Assembly (NCBI GenBank): GCA_020137815.1
Contig: CM035358.1
Span: 6,236,466 to 6,300,465 of the forward strand
DNA length: 64,000 bases
Origin: Hormiphora californensis
Lineage: Eukaryota; Ctenophora; Tentaculata; Cydippida; Pleurobrachiidae
Reading direction: 5' to 3'
Positions 42,876 through 54,549 of this stretch are shown here, piece after piece; within the stretch, counting starts at the first letter, position 1, and every line of letters begins with the position of its first letter. A program made the translations under genes and the position numbers. Under the pieces are notes generated by a model. The model ran no database searches. It was not told the DNA's origin and saw only the letters and a program-made list of their open reading frames with translations.

Positions 42876-45800
42876 TTACAATCGAGAGGATTCAGCGTTC
42901 TTCTTCTCTCCTGCCTTGAATTCGTCCTTGTATTCCTCTGCTTCGAAATCCTTGACAGCTCCCAGGACGTCGAGGTGTTTGAATTGTGGCACTGCAATGG
43001 GAGAGACATGGGTTAGTGATATTTGAGATGGGTTAGTGCACTGAAATGGGAGACATGGGTTCTGAGAGATATCTCAGGTTCCGGATAACTCAGATAATTC
43101 CGGGATTACACATACCCCATAATATCATTACCTCCCGGTGCTCTAACCCCAGTTACTACTATGACATAATATAACATACTGTAATCTCTATTTGATTTAG
43201 ATAAGACAAGGACTGTTCGACTGAAGATAATCTGAACTAGCAGATATAAGAGAAGATAAGACATGGTTAGGTTTCAAATTTTAAAGTTTACGCGGTAGCC
43301 TAGAATAGACCCTAAATTCTAGAATAACCGCATTACAAGTCCCTAACAAGCTTGAATATATTATGCATAATATCACATTCCTGCAAAACGAGTTGTAAAG
43401 TGAGTTCCAGAATATCATGTAAGATATCCTGGATAATATATCTCAGCCCATATCACTGACTACTGCAGCTAGGGTGCCCCGCGGAGGTCAGGGGGAGGGG
43501 TGAGTGTGGGCGGGAGGGTTGGGTGGGGGGAGGGGTTTGTTGTACCCTCTAGTAATTAATAGTGTTAGCAGGTAGAATAGTGTGGAGGAGCTGGTACTAC
43601 TCACTTTTAGTGAAGAACATTCGGGCGGCATATGACACAATCAGGGTGATAAGAAGGTTTAGGACCATGCACAACACCCTGAACGGGAACCTCTGGTATC
43701 CATAAGACTCAACACTGCCATCAACATTATATTCTGGCTCCATGTAGTACGGGTATTTCAGGACGGCGTTGTACTTCAGAACGGGCTCTCCGGCTAGGAC
43801 TCGAAGGAAGAAGGCAGTTCCAAATCCGGCAATCATACCATATTTGTTGGTCATTTTGGGGAACCAAACGACGAGGGTCAGATGAGGGAATAGAAGGATG
43901 AACACCAAATCACTGAGAGGGAGAGATGAGGGTCATTGGTTTGGTTTGGTTTGTAATAAAGGGACTACTTGAATTCGTTGGTATCTTATTAAACTAGGGT
44001 AAATATAATTGTCTCCATTGTCTCCATTGTTTTATTGTACCAGCAGTAATTGTACCAGCAGTTTGTACCTGCAAATGAGATAGAGACCGTAGACGGACTT
44101 GACAAAGATGGCGATCAACATTGCGATAACAGTGTTGACAATGACAGTGCCTCTCAGGAACCAAAGTGAAACCCTTGTGGGAGGAATACGTGTTATTACG
44201 GGGAAATAAAGAAACACAAAAACTTATTACATATTATAAGCAAAGCGTTGTTGATTTTAAACATTAGCAGCTGAAACAGACTTGCTTTTTATAATAGCGG
44301 ACGGGAGTTTTTTATTCACCCGCATAGTTAAGTAGTTTATAATAAGGAAACTATAACAGAGATTGGTTGACTGTTTATTTATAGCCGCATTATCAGTGAA
44401 TAAATCTTTATTTCTCCTTCCGGCTGGACGAATTGATAGACGGGTATTTTATTGTAGAAGAACGCAATAAAAATAAGATACCCGTCTATTTTTCAATTCA
44501 TCCAGCCGGAAGTCGAGAAATCAAGGCTTATTCACGGAATCAATAACAGCAAACTTACCTATCAGATGCGTTCCTGTAGATGACATTGCAAAAGACATTC
44601 CTGGTGAACATAGTACTGACACCCAGAATGGAACTGTCAGTGGAACTCATGACCGCAGCAGACACGGCACCGAGACCAATGAAAGCCACAGCAGGAGGAG
44701 TCAGATTTAGGAGGGTCAGGGGGACGGCAAGTTTAGCTTTATCAGCTGTAAGTTCGTATCCAACGACAGCTGGCCAGTCAGTGTTAATGGTGATAAGTCC
44801 AATAACAACAGAGGGTACGGCAGCAGCGAAACAGCCGAAACTGGCGCAGAAAGAGAGAACTCGGGCGACCTTGTAGTTTCGGGAGGATAGGACTCGCTGG
44901 AAATATGCCTGCCAAGGGATCCCACCGAAGATCATCATGATGGCGTAGTCAGCCTGTAATTGGGGAGAAGGGGAGTTAGATATTAGTTGGGGAGAGCTGA
45001 TAGGCCGGGGGTTAGAGGTTTGTTGGGAGAAGGAGGAGGTTAGAACTCAGGGGTAGGATTTTTACTCAACAAAATTGTTGGGGAGTGGTAGAGGGATGTA
45101 ACACGTCTGTTGGAGAGAGGGAAAAAGAGTTTCTGAGAAACTCGAATGGGGGATATAAACCCTCTAACCTACCCAGATGCCACCATCACCATCCTTAATC
45201 CTTCCAAGGAAGGAAGAGTAGTTCATGCCCGGATACATGGTAACATTGGAGCCTCTCAGGGGCGTGGTGACAAACTCATTGCCAGTCATGAATGGAATAG
45301 CGAAGATAAGTCCGACAAAGATGCAAATCAACTGGAAGACATCGGTAAAGGCGACAGAGTACAGACCTGGAGAGAGAGAGAGGAGAGGGTTAGTACAGAC
45401 CTGTCATCTGTTATAGTGAGAGATAGAGATGTGAGGGATATGTACAAACCACGATTAGTACCACACTTCAACCACTATTTAACCAGCAAAATTGGACCCA
45501 CTAAGCCCCAGCTCTACCTATCTCCGAACCCGAACCCCGGTTAGAACAAAAAACTGAGCACCCTGTACCTACCTCTGAACCCGCACCCCGGTTAGACCAT
45601 AAAACTGAGCACCCTGTACCTACCGAAACAAGTAAACAACCAATCAGAACTCGTTATTTAGGTCACGTGACTGGTTATCAGCCAATCAGGGACCAGTATT
45701 TCCTGATTCGGTCTGTTCATGCCCTGTACCTACCTCCGAAGAGAGTGTACGTCATTGCAATACAGGCACTGATAATAATGGAGGGGGTATCCTCGAGACC

Positions 45801-46449
45801 ACAGATGACACGAAGAGAGGTTCCCAAAGCAGCCAGGATAGATGCCGACCAGAGGATCTGAGAAGGAAAGAAGAGGGTGAGGGTAAACATTATAGTAGAG
45901 AGAAGAGACTCTCTTCTCTCTACTAAGAGAGTCACTACAACTCTCGAGTAGATATATACCGCAGTGAGTACTTGGAAGTAACAAGAAATAGCCACGTGTA
46001 GTGCAAAAAAACACAATGTTGGTAAATCTTAAATGCCAACGTGAATAATAACTGAGCTGAGACTTGCTAGTAATATACCTCTCCAGAGAAAGCAGGGATA
46101 TAGAAGAGAGCACCCAGGGGATTTCCGTATTTCTTCTGCAGAGGGTCCAACATGGTGACAAACCTTCGCTCTCTGTAATATTGGGAGTTGTACGGAGAGT
46201 TTGAAAAATAAAAATAATGCACTAAATAAAGAATTACAAATTAAAAACAACGGTGTGGTTTTTACGGTCTATACAATAGTTTCATGGTGTCTCACAAGAA
46301 ATAAAAGAGAATTAGATTTTTAAAACCCATCCAATTAAATTACCTCATTTTCTTGGCGAAGAAGATACCTCCGAGAGTCAGAGAGATGGCATAACAGAAA
46401 GGAGCTTGACACCACACCAAACCGTTCTTAATCACAGCTTCCGCCGTTC
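42876..46449 (-). CDS. SLC5A7: high-affinity choline transporter, SLC5A7 type (N-terminus not found)
   Basis: A Na+-coupled choline uptake carrier of the sodium/solute symporter family that supplies choline for acetylcholine synthesis. Exons from the 5' side: 46344-46449 (GTAEAV...[22 protein letters not shown]), 46079-46172 ([12 protein letters not shown]...LYIPAFSGE), 45734-45857 (ALGTSLRVI...[10 protein letters not shown]), 45173-45366 ([18 protein letters not shown]), 44559-44953 ([33 protein letters not shown]), 44069-44173 ([10 protein letters not shown]), 43605-43912 ([26 protein letters not shown]) and 42876-42991 ([14 protein letters not shown], stop TAA). [15 protein letters not shown] and AVSAAVMSS are as in the vertebrate transporter. 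All phases agree. TM1 and the segment up to the first TM2-region glycines (about 70-80 residues) are missing from anything I can see upstream. The short acidic tail lacks the long cytosolic C-terminus of vertebrates. Confidence 0.9.
44394..44535. mobile_element. small palindromic MITE in an SLC5A7 intron
   Basis: Inverted arms GTGAATAAATCTTTATTTCT...GGCTTATTCAC with inner GGCTGGACGAATTGATAGAC/ATACCCGTCTAT pair over about 55 bp. It lies 24 bp from the donor of exon 44559-44953. Confidence 0.7.
45516..45620 (-). repeat. tandem ~52-bp repeat duplicating an SLC5A7 splice donor
   Basis: CCCTGTACCTACCTC, the complement of the donor GAG|GTAGGTACAGGG of exon 45734-45857, recurs in units with CCCCGGTTAGA and AAAACTGAGCA, at about 45573 and 45616 and again in the genuine donor at 45722-45733. 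Confidence 0.75.
45627..45720. mobile_element. second copy of the splice-site MITE
   Basis: About 90 bp nearly identical to the MITE at 31565-31673 (CCGAAACAAGTAAACAACC ... CCTGATTCGGTC), with CCCTGTACCTAC on both sides. The right-hand copy of that sequence is the donor of SLC5A7 exon 45734-45857 (minus strand). The left inverted end is altered, so the duplication boundary is less clear than in the first copy. Confidence 0.8.
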
Positions 46450-46608
46450 CTGAAAACATGAGAATATAGAAAGTGGCGGCCAAGTTGCCAGACATTGACA
46501 AATGTGATTTGCTGTAGAGCGCTTTGGAGTTCATTTTTGTTATAAAACGAGTGTCAGCCATGATTTTGGAATCGAGGAGTGGAAGTAGTGGTAAGACATG
46601 GACAAGCG

Positions 46609-46926
46609 ATCAGCGGGGAGAGAGGGAGAGAGAGAGAGAGAGAGAGAGAAGAGATAGAGAGATAGATAGGAATAGAGCTAGCTCTATAGAGATCGCGTTG
46701 CCTCTACGCTCTCTCTCTCGCGTATCACGCTCTCTCTCGATATCGCGCTCTCCTTTCTCTCTCCTCTCTCTATCTCTCCCCTCGCGCTCTCTCTCTCGCT
46801 CTCTCGCTCTCTTCTCCCTCTTCTCTCTCCTCTCGCTCTCTCTCTCTCTCTCCTCTCGCTGCTCGTCTCTCTCTCTCTCTTCTCTCTCTCTTCTCTCTCT
46901 CTCCTCTCTCTCTCCTCTCTCTCTCC

Positions 46927-46976
<50 letters not shown>

Positions 46977-46983
46977 ACTCTAG

Positions 46984-47041
<58 letters not shown>

Positions 47042-47060
47042 GCCTCTCTCTCATCCCCGG
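46609..47060. repeat. long degenerate (GA)n/(CT)n region
   Basis: GA units (46609-46660) then ~400 bp of CT-rich repeats with CGCTCTCT variants. Serine/leucine or Arg/Glu frames across it are repeat artefacts. Confidence 0.95.
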
Positions 47061-47527
47061 TGCCGCTTGACTCCCGGTTCTCTCGTTCTTGCCTTCCTCT
47101 CCCCCTCCTCGTGGGCTGTTTCCCTGTTTTTCTCGGTCGGCCCTCCCCCTTACCCCGTCGTTCCTGTAGAGCTGCAAGAAGCTCAGCAATCTCAACACGG
47201 TTTTGCATCAAGGATAAATAATTGCAGATAATGGGAGAGGAGAAGAGAAGAGGGTTGAACACGTCTATCAATAGAATTGGGAAACACGGTTTTAGCATCA
47301 TATTATCTATACGGGAATAGACACGAGTATATGGTTAGCTCTGCAGCAGCGGTTTGAGTGGCGGATAAGAAGGAAGACAGAGAAGGGTGAAACGCCATGG
47401 AGAAAAAAACAGCGCTTCCTGGTACTAAATTCCACTGGTTTCACTAAGGCTTCTCACTCAACTCTATGTATCAACTCTATCTCTATCTCTCTCTTTCTCT
47501 CTTTCTCTCTCTTTCCCTCTCTCTCTC

Positions 47528-47569
<42 letters not shown>

Positions 47570-50500
47570 CTCTCTTGCTCTCTCTCTCTCTCTCTCACTC
47601 TCTGTCTAAACTCTCTTCCTTACTCCCCTTTTCACCCTACTAGATAGAGTAAACCTGTCTCTCAGCTTGCACACAGTGGTAGAGTGGTAGTAGTATGATA
47701 ATTGGGTTAAACAGCAGTTGGAACTCTGCTGAGTTAGTAATACAGGCCTATCACATGTGGCAAATACATGACCTCATCTGAAGGCAGGGTGTTGAAAAAG
47801 GGGCCAATGGTTTGGATGAAAAACCAGCTGTGACGAAGTATCCTCTTTCGGGCTCTTTGGAAATATATCGTGAATAGGAGTGTAATGGGATTATGGGTAC
47901 TGGACGACTAAAAAACCAAGGACTATATAAACAATTTCCGAGCTGTCAGGCCAATGCTCTGACCACAGTTCTCTCGCCAATGCTCTGACAATCTCCGGAT
48001 GTGACCAGGACTATAGTATAATTTACAACAGTTAGACATTCGAGTTATACATGCACATGCACTAGTAGCCCGTCCCCAGAGGAACGCGTTTTTAAAGGTC
48101 GCCGCAGGAGCATAATAAAAATGTGATCCTGCGTGATCATCACGCACAGAGCTCGCACAGAGCTGGAGAAAGATCAGAGATAGATTAGTCAGAGAGAAGG
48201 AGTTTTGAAAATGGAGAGAATCATGCACTAATCCGCCTCGTGAGGTGCTTGAAAAAGGCCATGCATTCCGTTGTCTTGGTAACGTTCGACCATCAAAGAG
48301 TGGCATGCAGAAAGCTTGAAGGAGTATAAACATGAACGGTTGCCGTGCAGGAAGTTTCATGCAGTTGTAGTCCCTGTTCTGCGAGTGCATTCTTTAAAGT
48401 CCCTGCAGGGGAGAATTCCGCGAGTCTTCAAGGAAGCATGTGACATAGAGCAGTGCGCCCCATGGTAGTATATCGCGAAGGAGACATTGAAAGTAGAATT
48501 AAAAACAAACTACAACTGCCAAGAACTGATACGAGGGGGGAATCAAGCATTTCAAGATATGGGCTGATACGAGGGGGCATCAAGCACTGAGAGATATGGG
48601 CTGATACTGGGGGGGGGGGGCATCAAGCATTTTGAGATATGGGCTGATAGTATCTGAGATCCGGGGGAGGTCTGTGTTGTACTTGTAGCCTTGCCAAGAA
48701 CTCTCAGGTGGCTCTGAACTATCCAAGAACTGTTCTGGGGCACATAACATGTAAGCAATAACATGATTTGAAGTGCTGATTGCTAAGAAAAAATAAGTAT
48801 TCCTTTTTCTTAGCACTACTTAGAGGAAGGAATCCGTTGCCTTGCTCGAATAAAACAAGGAATGCATAGCAAGATGGGGGGGGGGGTGAGCGAACTGGGC
48901 CTAAAACAAACTATGCAGCTCCTGAAGACTCAATGAAATATGGGCTATCAAACGTGACTGGAGATAAATGTGAATATTGAATAATAGGAAGATCTAGGGG
49001 CCATTATTTCCTCTCTCTTTCCATCTCCCCCTCCCTTACGTAGTGGCCTTCCATGGCCCCCTTGACTAATAACATGCCCCCCTGACTAATACTACCCTGC
49101 TAAGTAAACATCACATTTTCTTACTTAGTGCAGGAACAGTGCTACATTCATTGCATAAGAAATACATGATACTGAATACAATAAGCATACTATTCATTCT
49201 CTCCCTGCCTCTCTTTCATTCTCCTTCTATCTCACGCACCGGTGCTGTAGTACTTCCGTCTACCAAATAAAACAGTGTGAAGTGCCACGACCGCAGAAGT
49301 GACACACCATGAAAAAACAAAAATGAACGAATCACGACTAAAGAGAGAGGTATCCAGATAAATAAGAAAGGCCGAAAGTGTTTCCAAGAAGAAGGAACAC
49401 CAGTGACACACCAGCAGCAAGTTCATGGCCACAGTGCAGCGTTAGGAAAAGTGGTAATCGGGTTATGTCACATGTCTCTCTGCTGCATGTGTGTCTCAGC
49501 TACACATGCAGTGCAGTATGAGTCATCCTCATGTGCCCAAGTTAGAATCACTAACTAATCTTGTTAGAACTCGCAGATTGGAGTTGCATAGAGGAGCTGA
49601 GGCGTGGTTCATATCATGCGGCCAAATGAAATGAGCATGCATGATTGGTTGACGGAATAAGAAACTGGGTACTGCTCACAGAAGAGCTGCTCCTGAAATA
49701 AATCAGGTAGCGATCAAAGCGACAACGTTCATCCGTGATCTGCATTGATCGCGACCTGTGATTCACAGCAACCTCCCTATAGGGCCCTGCAGTCCCTATT
49801 ATAGGGCCTAGGCCAGTATGAAATAGTGAAGATCAGGTTGCCATAGAGACCCCTTTGGAGTAGGTGGGAGGAACAGGCTGACCGACAAGAAAAAAGCGGA
49901 ACGAATCATGGTCATTTGTCGAGCAGATATTTGTCGAGCAGATATGCGATCCAGGAAAAGGCCCGAATAACACAATGAATATTCTCGGTAGTTATATTCT
50001 GATTCAATTCAGTAAACTATTCACTGGTGAAATAAGATGAATATCCTTCTTTGTCTATTTGTCTTCTAAGGCCCATCTCATGATCGTTGCTCAAAGGACA
50101 TACCTTTTCTTAATAATTACTTATCCCATTCTCCGTTCGTAGCAACAACCAAGGCGGCGCCAGACCCCGATTTGATTCTCAGTGCACTCAGATGGGGTCC
50201 TCGGCGCCAGGTGGCCGGTTGTATAGTAGGACGGGGTTGTATAGTAGGCGGGGTTGTATAGTAGGACGGGGCATATCACGCTATCTTTCAGTGTAGGTAC
50301 TTGTCTTAAAGTGAGAGAGAACAGCAGGGATTTTTACAAAAAGTTATCTGGATACTCCTTGATGGCTAAATAAAACTTTAGTGAAAACCGCATGTCTCTA
50401 GCATGTTTTTGAAAATCGAGCTAACACATGCGAGACGCACCATAATGGGCGCATAATGGGCGTAAATTCATATTGTACGCCCATTATGGGCCCATTATGG

Positions 50501-51888
50501 TGCGTCTCGCATGCTAGAGACATGCGGTTTTCACTAAAGTTTTAGTTAGCCATCAAGGAGTATCCAGATAAATTTTTGTGAAAATCCCTGCTGTAATTCT
50601 CTCTCACTTTAACTCCCAATCGTTTTCTGTTGTCTCTCTACCTCTTTACTACTTCATCTATTATAGACTATAACTGCTACCTCCTCTACGCTCTTTCTTC
50701 TGAGGCGGGGAATAAGAAATGAAGCCCCCATGGAACGGTCCGCGATAATTGTTATATTTCCATCAACATGCAATGAGTTCCACGATATAAACGCAGCATG
50801 ATAACTCGACCACTATAATTCCAAGAAGTACAATTATTGCTCAGTATTATACCAAGCACTATAATAAACGCAGTGCCACTATAAACGCAGTAGTACCACT
50901 ATATTTTAGCAGTACCTTCTTTGCAAATGAGTTTCAGAACCCGCACGGCAGAGAAAACTGCAAGCCAAAAGTGTCCAATATTAGATATAATTAAAGGCCT
51001 TCTGTGCAGGCAAGTATAAAAACGACCAAAAGCAAGTCACCCAGTTACCGTGAAGCCTCATATTCACAACTTTCGAACAATAGGCCCAGTTTTGTAGAAA
51101 ATGTCAGGCGAGAATAATTAAGAAATTAAGGTGAACTTTTAGAAACGTAGACAGAAAGAACAGAACCACAGCTAAGTACAAATTAGAATATGTTAACATG
51201 ATACTGCTTATAGAATAGGATACTGCTTATAGGTAGAAAGATTAGTCCTGAATAACATGGGAATGACATTTGTAGGATAGTGGTCTCTAATAGTATTAAA
51301 GACCACCATATCCTCTTGGTAATAAGTAAATAGAGCCTTGTGATCTGATCATAAATAAAGAGAGCTCTGATCATCATAAAATGGAGAGAGAGATATCATA
51401 AAATGAAGAAAGAGCGCGAGAGAGAGAGATATCATTCTCACTGTATGCATACTGCAGCGGCTACGAGCAGTCTATTATATATGCGGCCCGATTTAGCTAA
51501 CTTGGTTAAGGAATAAGGTCATATTATATATGTTATGGTTGAATATGGTTTGAATATACAAAGAATACCATGTGATCAGTGTCAGAGTCTGCTTGTTGCC
51601 TTCTTCTGCCTGGGCGGTATAATAGCAAACCTATCAGAGCATTGGCCTGACCCTATTCTCATTTCTATCAAGCACGAGAACTGTGGTCAGAGCATTGGCC
51701 TGACAGAAGCAAACCGGCCATGGTATATTATTGTTGTTAAGAATCTTAATAAGAATAATAGGGCCCTAGATGGGATCTATAAAGTTTCTAAGCAAGGGGC
51801 CTATATATAAATATCCCACAGGGGGTAAAGCTGCAAATAGGTAAGCTAGGAAAAGAATGATGGTCGAGCCGTAAATATTGAATGTTTA
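47061..51888. other. gene-poor repetitive region upstream of SLC5A7
   Basis: No gene is recognised in 4.8 kb. It contains a CT microsatellite (47478-47605), a copy of the dispersed repeat GTCAGGCCAATGCTCTGAC (47947-47992) and another near 51635-51709, a three-unit 43-bp tandem repeat with GATATGGGCTGATAC (48525-48650), G-rich runs (48608-48620, 48877-48887), a reversed copy of the GGCGCCAGACCCC motif also found at 38460 (50156-50185), and a MITE (50310-50608). The missing first exon(s) of SLC5A7 should lie in or beyond this region. Confidence 0.5.
50310..50608. mobile_element. TTAA-flanked (piggyBac-type) MITE, 299 bp
   Basis: TTAA at 50306-50309 and 50609-50612 flanks inverted ends AGTGAGAGAGA, followed by long inverted blocks (AGCAGGGATTTT; GCATGTCTCTAGCATG; GCGAGACGCACCATAATGGG) that nearly meet at the centre. 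No coding sequence. Confidence 0.75.
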
Positions 51889-51890
51889 TA

Positions 51891-53454
51891 CAAGGTGGGC
51901 CACGGATTGTTGGTCATGGTTAGCGAGGTGGTGCGTCAAAACGGTGATAGTTGTGAGGATAAAAATTATGGGAGCACTCTGGATCAATTCCTTGGTAACT
52001 TTTTCCATAATTTTTTGTCAAAAATTCGAAAATTCATTTTTCATTCCTTCATTCATTTCTCGTTCATTCATGATGTGAGCATCCTAATTTTCCATCATTG
52101 TGCTATTTTTCTTTGGCTTGAATTTATCTTTCCAATGAGCACCATGAAAATGAAATTGAAGCACCAGGTCACTCAGCAGTTGAGAAAATGTTCATGCATG
52201 ATTTTGGTTCTTTTTGCGACTTTCAAACAGCTGTATCACAGCTACCTTTCGTTCAATCTTCTTAAAACTTTGGGAAAACATTAGATAAGCAAAGATCTTT
52301 GCTCACAAGAAAAATCAAGGCCAAAGGTCAAAGTCCATTTTTCATTTTTGTTAGTTCATTCCGTTCATTCAGGAACCAACATCCCTAAAGTGATGAAAAG
52401 GTTTGGGTTTTGTTTGGCCCATGTCCTGCAATGACAGAGAGGTGTAATAGCGTGTTTCCGGGCTAGTTTGTGGGTGTCCATGTGATCATGATGATATCTG
52501 ACACCTTTTCTGAGCCATAATTAAGGGATTTTCTCAAATTCAAGCATGTAACTTGGTTTTTCTGCCATTAGTACCGTGCAGCAATGTTATGAGATCTCAT
52601 AACACCTCAAAAATGATGATTAGCTAAATGAAATGAGTTGATTTATGATTGAAAAGATTAAAACCGATGTCAAATTGAACGAAACGAACAATTACATCAT
52701 AAATCAACTCATTTCATTGAGCTAATCATCATTTTTGAGGTGTTATGAGATCTCATAACAATGTTGCACGGTACTAATCGCAGAAAAACCAAGTTACATG
52801 CTTGAATTTGAGAAAATCCCTTAATCATGGCTCAGAAAAGGTGTCAGATATCATCATGATCACATGGACACCCATAAACTAGCCCGGAAACACGCTATTA
52901 CAGCTCTCTGTCATCGCAGGACATGGGCCAAACAAAACCCAAACCTTTTCATCACTTTAGGGATGTTGGTTCCTGAATGAACGGAATGAACTAACAAAAA
53001 TGAAAAATGAACTTTGACCTTTGGCCTTGATTTTTCTTGTGAGCAAAGATCTTTGCTTATCTAATGTTTTCCCAAAGTTTTAAGAAGATTGAACGAAAGG
53101 TAGCTGTGATACAGCTGTTTGAAAGTCGCAAAAAGAGCCAAAATCATTCATGAACATTTTCTCAACTGCTGAGTGACCTGGTGCTTCAATTTCATTTTCA
53201 TGGTGCTCATTGGAAAGATAAATTCAAGCCAAAGAAAAATAGCATAATGATGGAAAATTAGGATGCTCACATCATGAATGAACGAGAAATGAATGAAGGA
53301 ATGAAAAATGAATTTTCGAATTTTTGACAAAAAAATATGGAAAAAGTTACCAAGGAATTGATCCAGAGTGCTCCCATAATTTTTATTCTCACAACTATCA
53401 CCGTTTTGACGCACCACCTCGCTAACCATGACCAACAATCCGTGGCCCACCTTG
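51891..53454. mobile_element. Tc1/mariner-like foldback, 1.56 kb
   Basis: Near-perfect arms of ~750 bp begin CAAGGTGGGCCACGGATTG and are flanked by TATA/TATA, giving a TA target duplication. The centre lies at about 52640-52700. Arms contain CATTCATTTCTCGTTCATTC-type motifs. Open frames of 100-129 residues occur as mirror pairs and are arm sequence, not genes. Confidence 0.85.
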
Positions 53455-53527
53455 TATAAGGGTAAGACGGCTAATGAAATACATAGGTCGAAGAAAATAA
53501 TAATATGTTATATGGCCGGATAAATTA

Positions 53528-53529
<2 letters not shown>

Positions 53530-53596
<67 letters not shown>

Positions 53597-53608
53597 CTTT
53601 TTCACTCC

Positions 53609-53703
<95 letters not shown>
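53530..53703 (+). repeat. (CT)n microsatellite
   Basis: Two CT tracts separated by TTTTTCACTCCCTC. Confidence 0.95.
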
Positions 53704-53705
<2 letters not shown>

Positions 53706-53752
53706 CCTGTCTTATTAAAACAGCTCATTGTGGCGTCGAAACAATGATCTTT

Positions 53753-53812
53753 GGTGGTTCCTGACAGAATTATGAGACTCCTAATTCTGTCAGGACCCCC
53801 GAACCACCAATA
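53753..53812. repeat. isolated hairpin
   Basis: TGGTGGTT and TGACAGAATTA pair with TAATTCTGTCA and AACCACCA around TGAGACTCC; the short mismatched bulge leaves a strong stem-loop. Confidence 0.65.
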
Positions 53813-54500
53813 GGAGCACGGTATCCACACAAGACGGCGCAGTGCACAGGACTAGGGACCACTGAAGATGAAACATCTAGAAAACGGCAAATTTTATATC
53901 GTCCCAAAGGTTTTTTTTAAATAAATAATTAGATAGACTACTGATCCGGTAATTATAAACGAACAAAGATCCTACAGTATGATAATATAATAGCTTTAAA
54001 AATAAGAGAACGCGTATTTTATAATAGCATTGGCCATCATGTCTTTTTCTCTTTCTCTCCCTCTCTCACTCGTCTATTTTTCTCACTTAATTCGCCTTCA
54101 AAAATATATTTTTAGGCATAATTATGACAAATGAATTATTTCAATGCAACATCTAGTAGGAGAACTATTTAATTTCTTCAACATAGGTACTACATAATGA
54201 TAGCACAATAGCACAGCGTGAAATAATTTCCCGCCATATTTTGTAGCCTAGATGGCGCTATATCTATACAGGATGGTGGCAACGCCCCCTCATTGTTCTG
54301 TTGCCAAGCAATATAATACTTGGCCGTGATCTGATTTACAATGGATTAGACAAGCATATCAAATGGAATTGGGAGAACAACAGATCAGCCACCGGAGAGA
54401 CCAATATCTGATGGTGGTAGTAAGCTAATTCATTTACAGATCCATGGTAGGCCACGGCCACCATGCAATGGGATGATAGAGAGGGAGGGATAAAGAGAGG

Positions 54501-54549
<49 letters not shown>

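Noticed and set aside
49232-49432. Small hydrophobic minus-strand frame, considered as the missing SLC5A7 N-terminus
   Set aside because: It lacks the family's glycine-rich TM1-TM2 signature, needs a GTG start at its listed 5' end and has no donor giving the phase required by exon 46344-46449.
24565-53830. Long Ser/Leu (SLSLSL) or Arg/Glu (RERE) proteins
   Set aside because: They are translations of (CT)n/(GA)n microsatellites at about 24565, 31039, 36517, 40404, 46524-47301 and 53505-53830.
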